Notes: generated by a model from the sequence alone, not told the origin. Shown: positions 8,307 through 19,458, counted from the stretch's first letter. The stretch: DNA of 64,000 nucleotides from Mycolicibacterium hassiacum DSM 44199 (GCF_900603025.1 NZ_LR026975.1:3100001-3164000), one strand, 5' to 3'. Program-made: numbers and translations.

Positions 8307-8965
8307 CGCGTAGTCCTCTCAGTCGGGTGACGGTCTGGTCCGCCGGGCGCGTCACGGTCGATCGCGCCCCGCGTGATCTGTCCGAGACAGACCGCGGTCA
8401 GCACCCGGTCGGCGAAGTCCTCGACATCGCCCCAGGGCAGGTGCGGTTTGGCGATCAGCATCGACGCCACCCCGTGCGCGGCGGTCAGCAACTCCAGCGC
8501 CACCGCGGTGGAATCGCCTGCGGGATAGACGTCCTCGGCCATCAGCTGTTCGACGGTATGGCGCAGGTGCACGAACGCCGAGCTGTCGAGCGCCACGTCG
8601 ACGTCGCTGCCGGGCCGGCTCTCCCCCATCGTCGCGATGCGGTACAGCTGCGGGTTTCTCAGCGCGAACCGGACATAGGCCAGGCCCTGCGCCCGCAGCC
8701 CCTCGACGGTCGAGGGCTGCTCGGACACCGCCTGCATCTCCTCGTCGAGCTTGTCGAAGTAGCGCGCGCACACCGCGTCGAGCAGCGCGTCCTTGTCGGC
8801 GAAGTGCAGGTAGATCGACGGCGGGGTCACCCCGACCCGCTGCGCCACCGCCCGGATGGACACCGCCTTGGCGGATCCGGTCTCGAGCAGCAGCGCGGTG
8901 GTGGCGTCGAGGATCTCGTCACGCAACCGATCGCCGGAACCCCGCGGCGCGCGACGGCGTTTCAT
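8258..8965 (-). CDS. TetR family transcriptional regulator
   Basis: This 235-residue regulator has an N-terminal helix-turn-helix at residues about 10-58: RDEILDATTALLLETGSAKAVSIRAVAQRVGVTPPSIYLHFADKDALL, with the usual IYLHF recognition-helix ending. The ligand domain resembles the TetR_C_33-like group (YVRFALRNPQLYRIA). Its ATG overlaps the stop of the mmpL gene (ATGA), so the two are translationally coupled. The last 30 or so residues are arginine-rich and overlap the methyltransferase start region, which looks like a natural extension but could reflect sequence drift. It most likely represses its own mmpL operon in response to an exported lipid or drug. Confidence 0.88.
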   Translation of the reverse strand: MKRRRAPRGSGDRLRDEILDATTALLLETGSAKAVSIRAVAQRVGVTPPSIYLHFADKDALLDAVCARYFDKLDEEMQAVSEQPSTVEGLRAQGLAYVRFALRNPQLYRIATMGESRPGSDVDVALDSSAFVHLRHTVEQLMAEDVYPAGDSTAVALELLTAAHGVASMLIAKPHLPWGDVEDFADRVLTAVCLGQITRGAIDRDAPGGPDRHPTERTTRCRARSITRSSRGCGP

Positions 8966-11232
8966 CCCGTACCCACCCGCTGCCCGGCCGGGTCACCGGT
9001 CTCGCTGATGCCGATGCGGGCGTGCAGCCGGGCCAGCGGCCGCGGCGCCCACCAGTTCCAGCCGCCGAACAGATGCATGAAGGCCGGCACCAGCGCCATA
9101 CGCACCAGTGTCGCATCCACCAGCACTGCCAGCGTCAGGCCGACGCCGAACATCCGCATGAACGACACCTGTGCGGCGATGAGCGCCGCGAACGAGATCG
9201 ACATCACCAACGCCGCTGCGGTCACCACGCGGCCGGTGCGGGCCAGGCCCGGCGCCACGGCCTCATCGTTGCGGGTTCGCGCGTCGGCGGCCGACCCCCC
9301 GCCCGAGGCCAGCCAGTACTCGCGGATGCGCGACACCAGAAACACCTCGTAGTCCATCGACAGACCGAACGCGATGCAGAACAACAGCACCGGCATGTTG
9401 GCGACCAGCGTGCCGGTCGGGGTGGTGCCGAACGCGCCCAGGTGGCCCTCCTGGAAGATCCACACCAGTGCTCCGAATGCCGCGGTCAGCGATAACACGT
9501 TGAGCACCAATGCTTTCAGCGGCAGCACCACGCTACCGGTGAGCAGGAACAGCAACACGAAGGTGATCGCGGCGATCACCCCGAGCACCAGCGGCAGCCG
9601 GGAGGTGATCGCGGCGGCGCTGTCCCGGTTGACCTGTGCGACACCACCGAGCAGCACCGTGCGCCCGCCCGGGGTCGCCACGGCGCCGAGCCGGTCCAGT
9701 TGCCGCTCGGAGGTCTCGGAGAACAGCGGCGCCGTGCTGGCCACGGTGAGAAACGCGCTGCCGTCGGCGATTCCGGTGGCCGCGGACGGCGGGCCGACCG
9801 CCGCACCACCGACGAACGTTCCCCCGGGCGCCGACACCGACGACACGTTCTCGACCGTCGACAGGTCGGCGGCGTAGCGGTCGAGTTCGGCGGGCGCGAT
9901 CCCGGCGGCGTCGGGGATCACGACGGTGACGTTGCGGGCGGTGTCGACGGCGAAATCGCTGCGCAGCTGATCGCCGAGCTGTCGCGCCGAAGCCGACGGC
10001 GGCAGCACCCGGTCGTCGGGAAACCCCCACTCGGCGTTGAGGAACGGGGTGCCCAGCAGCACCAGGACCGCCACGATCGCGGCGCCGATCGGGACCGCCC
10101 GGCGCGCCACGAACGTCGTCGTGCGGTACCAGAACGTCTGCTCGACCGGTTTACGCACCGGCTCCGGCCGACCGAGCAGCCGCCGCACCAGGCGCCGGAC
10201 GTCCAGCGCATCCAGCCGTTCCCCGAGCAGGACCAGCGCCGCGGGCACCACCACGATGGCGGCGACGGCCGCGAACGCCACCACCGCCACCCCCGCGTAG
10301 GCGAACGATTTGAGGAAGTACATCGGGAACAGCACCATCGCGGCCATCGACAGCGCGACGGTCAGCGCCGAGAACGCCACCGTGCGGCCGGCGGTCACCA
10401 TGGTGCGCAGCAGCGCCTGGTCGGCCTCCGCACCGTCGGCCAGTTCGTCGCGGTAGCGGCTGATGATCAGCAACGAATAGTCGATGGCCAGCGCCAGCCC
10501 CATCGCGACGGTGAGGTTCATCGCGAAGATCGACACGTCGGTGACGAAGGCCAGCGCGCGCAGCACCGCCATCGCCCCCAGGATCGCGAAACCGCCGACC
10601 GCCAACGGCACCGAGGCGGCCGCCAGCCCGCCGAACACCCAGACCAGCACCACGAAGCTGAGCGGGATCGCGATGGCCTCCATCCGCAGCAGGTCCCGCT
10701 CGGTCTGCCCGTTGATCTGGACATAGATCATCGCCTCGCCGCCGGCCCGCACCCGCACCCCGTCGCGGTCGTGCACCAACTGTTCGGCCAGCGACTTGGC
10801 GTGCTTCTGGGCGCCGGTCTCCCCGCCGGTGATGCCGGCGACGATCAGCCCGGTGGTGCCGTCCTCGCTGACCAGCGCGGGGGCGGCGGCCGGGGGTGCG
10901 GTCCACGCCGAGGTCACCTGCACCACGTGCGGCGACGCCGCGAGTCGCCGGGCGATATCGGTGCCGACCCGCTGCGCCGCTTCGCTGCGCGCGCCGTCGG
11001 GGCTGTGGTCGTCGGTGACCCCGATGATCAGTTCCATGTCGCCCTGGCCGAAGGTGTCGACCATCAGCGCCGCCGCCAGGGCGGACTGTGAGGTCGGATC
11101 CTGAAAACCTCCGGCGGACAGCGATCCGGCGGCCGGTATCCCCAACACCGCGCACGCCGCCATGATCAATGCGGCGGCCGCGATGACCCGGCGGGGTGCG
11201 GCGATCGCCAGCCGTGCGCTCCACTGCAGCAC
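8962..11232 (-). CDS. MMPL/RND family transporter
   Basis: This 756-residue inner-membrane transporter belongs to the MmpL family, proton-driven exporters of lipids or drugs. It has one helix at residues about 13-33, a periplasmic domain, then two clusters of helices. The first contains ALAIDYSLLIISRYRDEL and the second FGLSMDYEVFLVSRIREYW, whose Asp-Tyr pairs are the proton-relay residues of mycobacterial MmpL proteins. A long periplasmic loop separates the clusters. GTG at 11232 is chosen because a GAGAGGAG site sits 6-7 bases upstream and LQWSARLAIAAPRRVI is the family N-terminus. It is first in an operon with a TetR regulator. The substrate is unknown. Confidence 0.9.
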   Translation of the reverse strand: MLQWSARLAIAAPRRVIAAAALIMAACAVLGIPAAGSLSAGGFQDPTSQSALAAALMVDTFGQGDMELIIGVTDDHSPDGARSEAAQRVGTDIARRLAASPHVVQVTSAWTAPPAAAPALVSEDGTTGLIVAGITGGETGAQKHAKSLAEQLVHDRDGVRVRAGGEAMIYVQINGQTERDLLRMEAIAIPLSFVVLVWVFGGLAAASVPLAVGGFAILGAMAVLRALAFVTDVSIFAMNLTVAMGLALAIDYSLLIISRYRDELADGAEADQALLRTMVTAGRTVAFSALTVALSMAAMVLFPMYFLKSFAYAGVAVVAFAAVAAIVVVPAALVLLGERLDALDVRRLVRRLLGRPEPVRKPVEQTFWYRTTTFVARRAVPIGAAIVAVLVLLGTPFLNAEWGFPDDRVLPPSASARQLGDQLRSDFAVDTARNVTVVIPDAAGIAPAELDRYAADLSTVENVSSVSAPGGTFVGGAAVGPPSAATGIADGSAFLTVASTAPLFSETSERQLDRLGAVATPGGRTVLLGGVAQVNRDSAAAITSRLPLVLGVIAAITFVLLFLLTGSVVLPLKALVLNVLSLTAAFGALVWIFQEGHLGAFGTTPTGTLVANMPVLLFCIAFGLSMDYEVFLVSRIREYWLASGGGSAADARTRNDEAVAPGLARTGRVVTAAALVMSISFAALIAAQVSFMRMFGVGLTLAVLVDATLVRMALVPAFMHLFGGWNWWAPRPLARLHARIGISETGDPAGQRVGTG

Positions 11233-11249
11233 CGGCGCTCCTCTCGCTA

Positions 11250-11271
11250 ACCGCGCTAACTTAACAGCGGT
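11250..11271. promoter_or_regulatory. Candidate TetR operator upstream of the mmpL operon
   Basis: ACCGC (11250-11254) and GCGGT (11267-11271) form an inverted repeat just upstream of the MmpL ribosome-binding site, within an AT-richer TAAC-containing stretch. Its position fits autoregulation by the TetR encoded in the operon. Support is by position and symmetry only. Confidence 0.4.
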
Positions 11272-11379
11272 AACAAAGGGTGGTCGACGTTTCCGTTCGC
11301 CGGATACACGGCTGGGCCCCGCGGACCGTTCACACCGGAGCCGCGATGAGTTCGCTGCGCTCTGGTAGTCGTTATCGGC

Positions 11380-11730
11380 ATGACAACTACACACACGCCG
11401 ACCGCCAGAACCGACACCGCCAGAACCGACACCGCACTGCTGATCCTGCGGCTCGCCGTGGGCGCGGCGATGGTCGACGCCTGGGCGGTCAACGTGGCCT
11501 CGGCCGCGATCTGGGAGAACCCGTTCAACGCACCGTTCCTGATCGGCGCCGGCACGACGGTCGTGCTGCTGGCCGGGGCCGGGAGGATCTCGGTCGACGC
11601 GGTACTGGGCCGCGCGAACTGGCCGACGAAGCTCGCCGTGGGCCTGCTGGTCGCGGCGTTCGTGGTGGCGATCCTGACCTGGGTGGCGCTGCTCGGGACG
11701 AACCCGATTCACCTCACCGATCCGGCCTGA
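11380..11730 (+). CDS. Small DoxX-like integral membrane protein
   Basis: This 116-residue protein has a polar Thr/Arg/Asp N-terminus with a duplicated ARTDTARTDTA segment, followed by three hydrophobic stretches at residues about 19-45, 52-70 and 86-108. The first, LLILRLAVGAAMVDAW, resembles the opening helix of DoxX family proteins, and the spacing ENPFNAPFLIGAG also fits. It is shorter than a full DoxX protein (about 130-150 residues). Its role is unknown. It is transcribed away from the mmpL gene and stands alone. Confidence 0.65.
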   Translation: MTTTHTPTARTDTARTDTALLILRLAVGAAMVDAWAVNVASAAIWENPFNAPFLIGAGTTVVLLAGAGRISVDAVLGRANWPTKLAVGLLVAAFVVAILTWVALLGTNPIHLTDPA

Positions 11731-11826
11731 CCGGCGGTCGCGGGCGTTCGCTGGCCACCCGACCCTACTCCGGGGTAAGAATTGCCATCGTTTTCCGAAC
11801 CGTGACTCACGGATTCCTTAAACGTG

Positions 11827-11976
11827 ATGGTTACTGTTCAGTACATGTGGATCGACGACACCAGTGCCGATGTCATCAAGGTTGACTTCGACTCGCTCTA
11901 CCACGGCGATGTCCTCGTCGAGGGCGACACCTCGGAGCAGCTTGAGGACGATCAGCTGCTGCCGTTCGCCGTCTAG
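11827..11976 (+). CDS. 49-residue acidic small protein, function unknown
   Basis: An ATG-started frame encodes MVTVQYMWIDDTSADVIK, continuing through an acidic SEQLEDDQ stretch and ending LLPFAV. It has about 12 Asp/Glu residues and no cysteine, signal or membrane segment. The ribosome-binding site is weak and GTG at 11824 is an alternative start. Support for it being real is codon usage typical of the genome, isolation between flanking genes, and a strong intrinsic terminator about 50 bases downstream. I do not recognise a family. It could be a regulatory small protein or part of a larger RNA. Confidence 0.55.
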   Translation: MVTVQYMWIDDTSADVIKVDFDSLYHGDVLVEGDTSEQLEDDQLLPFAV

Positions 11977-12029
11977 CAACCGGCAGACGTCTCGGCACTG
12001 ATTCGGCATACGCACAGTCCGGAGAAAGC

Positions 12030-12062
12030 AGAACGCGCGCCCGAGGGCGCGCGTTCTTTTTT
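12030..12062 (+). terminator. Strong intrinsic (rho-independent) terminator
   Basis: Stem AGAACGCGCGCC (12030-12041) pairs with GGCGCGCGTTCT (12046-12057) across a 4-base loop, and the right arm runs directly into a T tract (to 12062). This is an unusually canonical terminator for a mycobacterium. It ends the transcript of the small acidic ORF and could also serve the convergent nitronate-monooxygenase operon. Confidence 0.9.
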
Positions 12063-12084
12063 GCTGGATGTCACGGCGAGGCCA

Positions 12085-13847
<1,763 letters not shown>

Positions 13848-13864
13848 TGAATGTGTTCCTTTCT

Positions 13865-14956
13865 CTAGGCCCAGTCTTTGAGGACGGCTTCGGTGTCCGC
13901 GCCGGGTTCACCCGGGGGCTTCGGCATTCCCGGAACGCTGCGGGAGAATCGCGGCGCCGGCATCGGCTGCAGGTGCTCGCCGTCGCGATAGAAGGTGTTG
14001 CGTTCGGTGATGTGCGGTTCGGTCTCGACCTCGGAGAACGAGAGCACCGGGGTGACGCACGCGTCGGTGCCCTCGAACACCTTGGCCCAGTGGTCGCGGT
14101 CCTTGCTCGCGATCACCTCGGCGAACTTGGCCCGCAGCTCCGGCCACCGGCTGCGGTCGTTCTGGTCGGGCAGGTCGGCGTTCTCCAGGCCGAGACCCTT
14201 GAGGAACTCGGCGTAGAACTGCGGTTCGATGCAGCCGACCGCGATGTAGCGGCCGTCGGCGCAGGTGTAGGTGTCGTAGTAGGGCGCGCCGCCGTCGAGC
14301 AGGTTGACGCCGCGTTCGTCGGTCCACAGCCCGTCCTGCAGGAAGCTCCAGATCATCTGGATCAGCACGCTGGAGCCGTCGACCATCGCCGCGTCGATGA
14401 CCTGCCCCTTGCCCGAGGTCTGCCGCTCGTACAGCGCGGCCAGAATGCCGACCAGCAGGAACATCGAACCGCCGCCGAAGTCGCCGGCCAGGTTCAGCGG
14501 CGGTACCGGCCGCTCACCCTTGCGCCCGATCGAGTGCAGCACGCCGTTGAGCGAGATGTAGTTGATGTCGTGGCCGGCCTGATGGGCACGGGGGCCGGTC
14601 TGCCCCCATCCGGTCATGCGGCCGTAGATCAGCCGTTCGTTGAGCTTGAAGCAGTCGTCGGGGCCCAGACCCAGCCGTTCCATCACCCCGGGCCGCAGCC
14701 CCTCGATGAGCACGTCGGCCTTGGCGACGAGCTTCTTCACCAGCTCGAGCCCTTCGGGGGTCTTGAGGTTGGCGGCCACCGACCGGCGGTTGCGCAGCGT
14801 GGCCTCGCGTTTGGTGGTGGGGATTCCGCCGGGTTTTCCGGGACGCTCGACGCGCACCACGTCGGCGCCGAGATCGGCGAGGATCATCGCCGCGTGCGGC
14901 CCGGGTCCGATGCTGGCGAACTCGAGCACCCGCAGGCCCTGCAATGGTCCGGCCAT
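13865..14956 (-). CDS. mcr: Alpha-methylacyl-CoA racemase (MCR), family III CoA-transferase fold
   Basis: This 363-residue protein interconverts (2R)- and (2S)-2-methylacyl-CoA so that methyl-branched and sterol side chains can enter beta-oxidation. It closely matches the M. tuberculosis MCR pattern: [59 protein letters not shown]. Catalytic residues are present at H129 ([11 protein letters not shown]) and D159 (NLAGDFGGG), three positions offset from His126 and Asp156 of the characterised enzyme. It is first in an operon with an SDR and an NPD protein, divergent from an enoyl-CoA hydratase. Confidence 0.94.
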   Translation of the reverse strand: MAGPLQGLRVLEFASIGPGPHAAMILADLGADVVRVERPGKPGGIPTTKREATLRNRRSVAANLKTPEGLELVKKLVAKADVLIEGLRPGVMERLGLGPDDCFKLNERLIYGRMTGWGQTGPRAHQAGHDINYISLNGVLHSIGRKGERPVPPLNLAGDFGGGSMFLLVGILAALYERQTSGKGQVIDAAMVDGSSVLIQMIWSFLQDGLWTDERGVNLLDGGAPYYDTYTCADGRYIAVGCIEPQFYAEFLKGLGLENADLPDQNDRSRWPELRAKFAEVIASKDRDHWAKVFEGTDACVTPVLSFSEVETEPHITERNTFYRDGEHLQPMPAPRFSRSVPGMPKPPGEPGADTEAVLKDWA

Positions 14957-14984
14957 ACTTACCGCCCTCCGTTGGTCGATGCCG

Positions 14985-15031
14985 ACATAGCTTACTTGTA
15001 TAACCAAGTGGTTCGGACCTAGGGTGCTGCC
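14985..15031. promoter_or_regulatory. Divergent mcr/crotonase promoter region with inverted repeats
   Basis: Between the two starts ACTTG and CAAGT form an inverted repeat around TATAAC, and AACCA-AG-TGGTT is a second overlapping palindrome (about 15000-15014). A TAGGGT hexamer at 15020-15025 lies 6 bases before the crotonase ATG, the arrangement of a leaderless mycobacterial start. The palindromes are candidate operators for coordinated control of both units. Confidence 0.5.
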
Positions 15032-15826
15032 ATGACCTATCCCGCGATCGACGACCTGAAGATCGATCTCACCGACGGCGTCCTGTCGGTCACGCTCAAC
15101 CGGCCCGACAGCCTCAACTCGTTGAATCATCCGATGCTGTCCGGCATCGCCGAGGCGCTGCGGATCGCGGCCTCGGACACGCAGGTCAAGGTGGTGCGAC
15201 TGGGCGGCGAAGGCCGCGGTTTCTGCTCGGGCGCCGGAATCTCGGGCGACGATCAGGCCCAGAAGGCCATCGACGGTCCGGCCTCGGTGCTCGACGCCGC
15301 GAACGACGCGGTGCGCGCGATCGTCAACGTGCCGAAACCGGTGGTCGCGGTGGTGCACGGTCCCGCGGCCGGGGTCGGGGTGTCGCTGGCGCTGGCCAGC
15401 GATGTCGTGTTGGCTTCGGAGAACGCCTATTTCATGCTGGCGTTCACCAAGATCGGGCTGATGCCCGACGGTGGCGCATCGGCTTTGGTGGCCGCGGCGG
15501 TCGGCCGGATCCGGGCGGCCCGGATGGCGCTGTTGGCGGAGAAGATCTCGGCCCACGAGGCCTACGAGTGGGGGCTGGCGTCGGCGGTGTACCCGGCCGA
15601 CAGGTTCGACGCCGAGGTGGACAAGGTCATCGCCGCGCTGGCGAACGGCCCGGCGGTGGCGCTGCGCAAGACCAAGCAGGCGATCAACGCGGCGACCCTG
15701 ACCGAGTTCGAACCCGCGCTAGCGCGCGAACGCGAGGGGCAACTGTCGCTGTTGACCTCGCCGGACTTCATCGAGGGCATCACCGCGTTCCAGCAGCGCC
15801 GCGCCCCCAAGTTCACCGACAGCTAG
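15032..15826 (+). CDS. Enoyl-CoA hydratase/isomerase (crotonase) family, isomerase-like active site
   Basis: This 264-residue crotonase has [17 protein letters not shown], the oxyanion-hole segment [12 protein letters not shown], and [19 protein letters not shown]. The two hydratase glutamates are absent: Ser replaces the first (VSLAL) and the second lies in [15 protein letters not shown]. The Asp in PDGG is the position used by delta3-delta2 isomerases and PaaG, so an isomerase or other crotonase reaction is more likely than simple hydration. It is divergent from mcr, an arrangement recalled for echA genes beside mcr in M. tuberculosis, which supports a shared role in methyl-branched acyl-CoA breakdown. 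Confidence 0.85.
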   Translation: MTYPAIDDLKIDLTDGVLSVTLNRPDSLNSLNHPMLSGIAEALRIAASDTQVKVVRLGGEGRGFCSGAGISGDDQAQKAIDGPASVLDAANDAVRAIVNVPKPVVAVVHGPAAGVGVSLALASDVVLASENAYFMLAFTKIGLMPDGGASALVAAAVGRIRAARMALLAEKISAHEAYEWGLASAVYPADRFDAEVDKVIAALANGPAVALRKTKQAINAATLTEFEPALAREREGQLSLLTSPDFIEGITAFQQRRAPKFTDS

Positions 15827-15966
15827 TCGGGAGCGCGCCCTTTCCCCGCGACCGTGCGCGTCTACACGCGACACGCGGTGAGATCCGGTTTTTCCGCACA
15901 CTCGCGCGGCGCGCACGCGGTGAAAATCGGTGGACGGCGCGCTCGGCGGTCGGCGACCATCGACCG

Positions 15967-17247
15967 GTGAGCACACAGACCACCTCCCACCGATCGGCCG
16001 ACCGGGGCTGGCGTGTGCTCGCGCCGTTCGGTAATCGCGACTATCGGCTGCTCATCGCCGCGGTGACACTGTCCATCTTCGCCGAGGGCATGTGGGCCGT
16101 GGTGATGGCGCTGCAGGTGATCGAGCTGTCCAACGACCCGGCCGCCCTGTCGCTGGTGGCGACCTGCCTGGGTGTCGGCCTGGTGGCGTTCATTCTGGTC
16201 GGCGGGATCGCGGCGGACCGCTTCGACCAGCACCGCATCATCGTCACCGTCGAGACGGTCAACGTCACGGTGGTCGCCGTGATCGCTGCGCTGGGGTTGA
16301 CGCACACCCTGCGGATCTGGCATCTGGCGATCGCTGCCGGGGCGCTGGGCATCGCCGCCGCGTTCTTCTTCCCCGCCTACAGCGCGATCCTGCCCCGCAT
16401 CCTGCCGCCGGAACAGCTGTTGGCGGCCAACGGTGTCGAAGGCGTGGTGCGGCCGATGTTTCAGCGCGCCGTCGGCCCCGCCGCCGCGGGCATGGTGGTC
16501 GGCGCGACCTTCCCCAGCATCGGCGCGACGGCGGTCGCCGCGTTGTTCGCCGCCGGCCTGGTTCTACTGCTGGCGATCCGGCCCGACTATCGGACCGAAA
16601 CCGTTGAGTCACAACAGCATCAGCGACGGGTACTGCACGACCTGCGGGACGGGTTCGTGTTCATGCTGCGCACTCCGTGGCTGCTGTGGACGCTGCTGTT
16701 CGCCAGCGTGTTCGTGCTCGTCATCCTGGGCCCGATCGAGGTGTTGCTGCCGTTCATCGCCAACGACCGCTTCGAGGACGGGGCCCGCATGTACGGGTTC
16801 ATCCTGGCGTTCTTCGGGATCGGCAGCGCGGTGGGGGCACTGGCGGTGTCGTCGTGGCGGATGCCGCGGCGCTACCTCACTGTCATGCTGCTAATGTGGG
16901 GCGCCGGCTCGATTCCGTTGGTGGTGTTCGGGTTCAGCCACTCTTTCGCGCTGATGGCGCTCGCGACGCTGGCCATCGGGTGCACCGACGGTGCCGCCAT
17001 GGTGATCTGGGGCACGTTGCTGCAACGGCGCGTGCCGACCGAGATGCTGGGCCGGGTGTCGAGCTTGGACTTCTTCGTGTCGCTGGCGTTCATGCCGGTG
17101 TCGTTCGCGATCGTCGGCCCACTGTCGAAAGTGGTGTCGCTGCAGGCGATCTTTTTCGTCGCCGGGATCACCCCGGTGGTGCTGGCGGTAATCGCGATCC
17201 TCGCCGCCCGCATGCACCGCGACGAGATCGCCCACCCGCTGAGCTAG
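15967..17247 (+). CDS. MFS transporter, MFS_3 (EntS/Tap-like) type
   Basis: This 426-residue membrane protein has about 12 hydrophobic helices and the loop 2-3 motif GGIAADRFDQHRI. It starts at GTG with a short hydrophilic N-terminus followed by GNRDYRLLIAAVTLSIFAEGMW. FPAYSAILPRILPPEQLLAANGVEG is typical of the MFS_3 group, which includes siderophore and drug exporters such as EntS and Tap. The substrate is unknown. It is a single gene downstream of the crotonase; the 140-base gap before it holds two 10-bp direct repeats. Confidence 0.85.
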   Translation: MSTQTTSHRSADRGWRVLAPFGNRDYRLLIAAVTLSIFAEGMWAVVMALQVIELSNDPAALSLVATCLGVGLVAFILVGGIAADRFDQHRIIVTVETVNVTVVAVIAALGLTHTLRIWHLAIAAGALGIAAAFFFPAYSAILPRILPPEQLLAANGVEGVVRPMFQRAVGPAAAGMVVGATFPSIGATAVAALFAAGLVLLLAIRPDYRTETVESQQHQRRVLHDLRDGFVFMLRTPWLLWTLLFASVFVLVILGPIEVLLPFIANDRFEDGARMYGFILAFFGIGSAVGALAVSSWRMPRRYLTVMLLMWGAGSIPLVVFGFSHSFALMALATLAIGCTDGAAMVIWGTLLQRRVPTEMLGRVSSLDFFVSLAFMPVSFAIVGPLSKVVSLQAIFFVAGITPVVLAVIAILAARMHRDEIAHPLS

Positions 17248-17269
17248 GTGTGCAGCTTCCACGCCGGTC

Positions 17270-17908
17270 TCACCGACCCGTCGGGGGCAACAGCTGATTC
17301 AACGGTGAGTCGGGCGGAAGCTGTCCCGGCGGCAGGTCCAGTACCCGCTGCATCAGGAAGCAGTCGCCGGTGATTATGAGGATCGGGCGCTCGATCTGCA
17401 TCAACTCGAACTCGTAGCCGTTACCGACCAGGGCCCGATCATGCCGGGAGCCCTCATCGAACAGCGACGACTCGGCAGTCACCCCGTACTTGACCGCCTC
17501 GTTGCGCACGATGTCGAGCGCAATCGCATACTCCTCCGGCGTGAAGTTCCGACCGAACAGAATCCGGTCCGAACTCGGCCGCCGCGCAATGTCTCCCGTG
17601 AGCTTCTCGCACGACGTTCCCCCCCTCAAAAACTCCAATTGCTCCGGATCATCGTCAACTTCCCATGTCTGACCGGGGATCGCGGCCACGATCTGCTCGG
17701 CAATGGCTCGCGCGGACGCGTTCACACGCTCACGCATCTCCTCGAACGAACCCTTGTCCCGCATACTGTCGATCAACCGGACCGCCTCATCACGGGTCAG
17801 ACGGCCGGAATCCCGCGAATCCTCGAACATGACACAACCACCCAACACCAGCACCGACATCACCAACCCCCACCGGCCGACACGACCCGCCATGACCTTT
17901 GCGTCCAT
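17270..17908 (-). CDS. LppA/LppB-like lipoprotein
   Basis: This 212-residue exported lipoprotein has a lipobox VLGGC at about residues 21-25. The mature part matches the LppA pattern recalled from M. tuberculosis: RLTRDEAVRLIDSMRDKGSFEE, AIPGQTWEVDDDP, LTGDIARRPSSD, NGYEFELMQIERP, ITGDCFLMQRVLDLPPGQLPP. Three cysteines remain after lipidation. Function in the family is not established. Its ATG overlaps the stop of the upstream DUF1023 hydrolase gene (TAATG), so they are cotranslated and probably act together at the cell envelope. Confidence 0.88.
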   Translation of the reverse strand: MDAKVMAGRVGRWGLVMSVLVLGGCVMFEDSRDSGRLTRDEAVRLIDSMRDKGSFEEMRERVNASARAIAEQIVAAIPGQTWEVDDDPEQLEFLRGGTSCEKLTGDIARRPSSDRILFGRNFTPEEYAIALDIVRNEAVKYGVTAESSLFDEGSRHDRALVGNGYEFELMQIERPILIITGDCFLMQRVLDLPPGQLPPDSPLNQLLPPTGR

Positions 17909-19458
17909 TACTCCGGGAACTCCCTTACAGCCAAGTCGGGGCGGTTCAACAGGATCACCGCAAGGTTGTAGCCGGTCATTCGCCTAGTGGCGTCGCGCGG
18001 GTACTCCGAGTGCCCCGATGCTCCCATCTTCTCCTCGTAACCCGGAATCGGAGTCAGCCCGCCATCGGTCTCCAGATGCTCGAAGCGATACCGGGACTGG
18101 CCTCCTTCACGGATCACCTCATTGGGGTCCGCCCCCCAACCGTGCAGCGGCGCCAACCGGCTCACCGATTTGATGGGATCGTCGGGAGTGGTCATCACGT
18201 AGAAGTTGTTGTCGGTCATCCCGAGGTCGGCGGGCTTGGTGACCTGGAACCCGGGCGAACCGTACATCACCGCGTTGTCCACGTACGCGCTGGCGCCCTC
18301 CCGCAGCGCGATTCCCGAGGTGAGCGAACCGTAGGAGTGCCCGAACAGGGCGACGGTCTGATTCGGGTTGCGCGATGCCGCATCGAGCTCGCGCAGGAAC
18401 GACGTCAGATCCGATGCTCCGGCCTGCGCGCGATCGTCGACCCACGCCGACGGGTCTTTCAGTTCCGGCGGAGGATCGTATCCGGTCCAGGCAATCGTCG
18501 CCGTGGTGGTTTGCATGTTCACCGCCCTGGCCACATTGTCGGCCTCGCGCTTGAGATCTCTTGCCTCGCGGGTCATGTTGTCGATGGCGTGGCGGGTCGC
18601 GCTGCCCACCCCGGGAACCGCGACCGACACATGGTCGGCGGTGAACGGATCGCCGATGACGGTCGCCGCCGGGATCATCTTCGACGGATCGTCGGGCCTC
18701 TCCAGATAGAGCAGATGCGAGCCCTCCTCGTCGAGGGCGGCTTCGATCGCTGCGATGTCGGCGAGGCGATCCTGCTTGACCTTACCGTCCGGCAACTGCT
18801 GGTACTCGGCTTTCATTCGCTGCAGCAGCTCGCGGTTCGCCTCGTCGATGGCCTCGATGTCGCCGGAGGACAAGTCGGTCTTATCCCATTCGGGCTCGCT
18901 CCCCTCTTCGGACTCCTCCCCCGGCAGGGTGTCCTCCGGCGACTCCTTGACGTCGCCGAACCGCAGGCTCCGGCGGATCTCGTCGAACTCCGGACCGAGC
19001 CGGCGCAGACTCTCGGCGATCGCGTTGGCGTCGCCATTGGTCTTCTCGATGATCTCGCTGAGCTCGGCGAGCCCCTTGTTCGCGATCTGCATCAGCATGG
19101 TTTCGCGCAGCCGTCCGGGCGGAACGCTGCCGACCGCGGCATTTACCCAGTCGCGGACCGAATCCAGGTTCTGTCGTCCGGCGGTCACCACATCGGCGGA
19201 AGCGTTGACGTGCCAGGCGATCTTCCGGTCGAGCTCGGCGAGCCTGGTCAGCACCTGCCGCTGTTCGGAATTGGCGCGGGCATACGCGATGGCCGCCCCA
19301 CCCGCCCACTGGTCCCGTGGCGCGGCCGTGTCGACGGTCTGAGCGAGGTCGGTCAGTTCACCACTTCGGTCGAAGTCCTCACCGCGCTGCGGCGCCCCGT
19401 TACCGAGGGTGTTCCGCGCCTGGACCCACACCAGGTGAAAAGCTTCCACAGCACTCAT
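17908..19458 (-). CDS. DUF1023-type alpha/beta hydrolase with helical N-terminal domain
   Basis: This 516-residue protein has a helical N-terminal half (residues about 1-250) with an acidic linker EESEEGSEPEWDKTD, and a C-terminal alpha/beta hydrolase domain. The nucleophile is the Ser in ALFGHSYGSLTSG (about residue 390), with likely Asp in TTPDDPI and His in GASGHSEYP. This is the pattern of the actinobacterial DUF1023 family. The N-terminal region resembles helical ESX-associated proteins, but no WxG motif is seen. No signal peptide is apparent. It is coupled to the downstream lipoprotein and to a 55-codon upstream ORF. Substrate unknown. Confidence 0.82.
   Translation of the reverse strand: MSAVEAFHLVWVQARNTLGNGAPQRGEDFDRSGELTDLAQTVDTAAPRDQWAGGAAIAYARANSEQRQVLTRLAELDRKIAWHVNASADVVTAGRQNLDSVRDWVNAAVGSVPPGRLRETMLMQIANKGLAELSEIIEKTNGDANAIAESLRRLGPEFDEIRRSLRFGDVKESPEDTLPGEESEEGSEPEWDKTDLSSGDIEAIDEANRELLQRMKAEYQQLPDGKVKQDRLADIAAIEAALDEEGSHLLYLERPDDPSKMIPAATVIGDPFTADHVSVAVPGVGSATRHAIDNMTREARDLKREADNVARAVNMQTTTATIAWTGYDPPPELKDPSAWVDDRAQAGASDLTSFLRELDAASRNPNQTVALFGHSYGSLTSGIALREGASAYVDNAVMYGSPGFQVTKPADLGMTDNNFYVMTTPDDPIKSVSRLAPLHGWGADPNEVIREGGQSRYRFEHLETDGGLTPIPGYEEKMGASGHSEYPRDATRRMTGYNLAVILLNRPDLAVREFPE

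Noticed and set aside
9700..11091. Long plus-strand frame opposite the mmpL gene
   Set aside because: Its translation is a His/Arg/Gln/Asp-rich shadow of the MmpL coding strand with no domain.
11233..11712. 480-base N-terminal extension of the MmpL frame
   Set aside because: The extension is Arg/Gly-rich without domain similarity, overlaps the DoxX-like gene on the other strand, and a GTG with an excellent ribosome-binding site gives the normal MmpL N-terminus.
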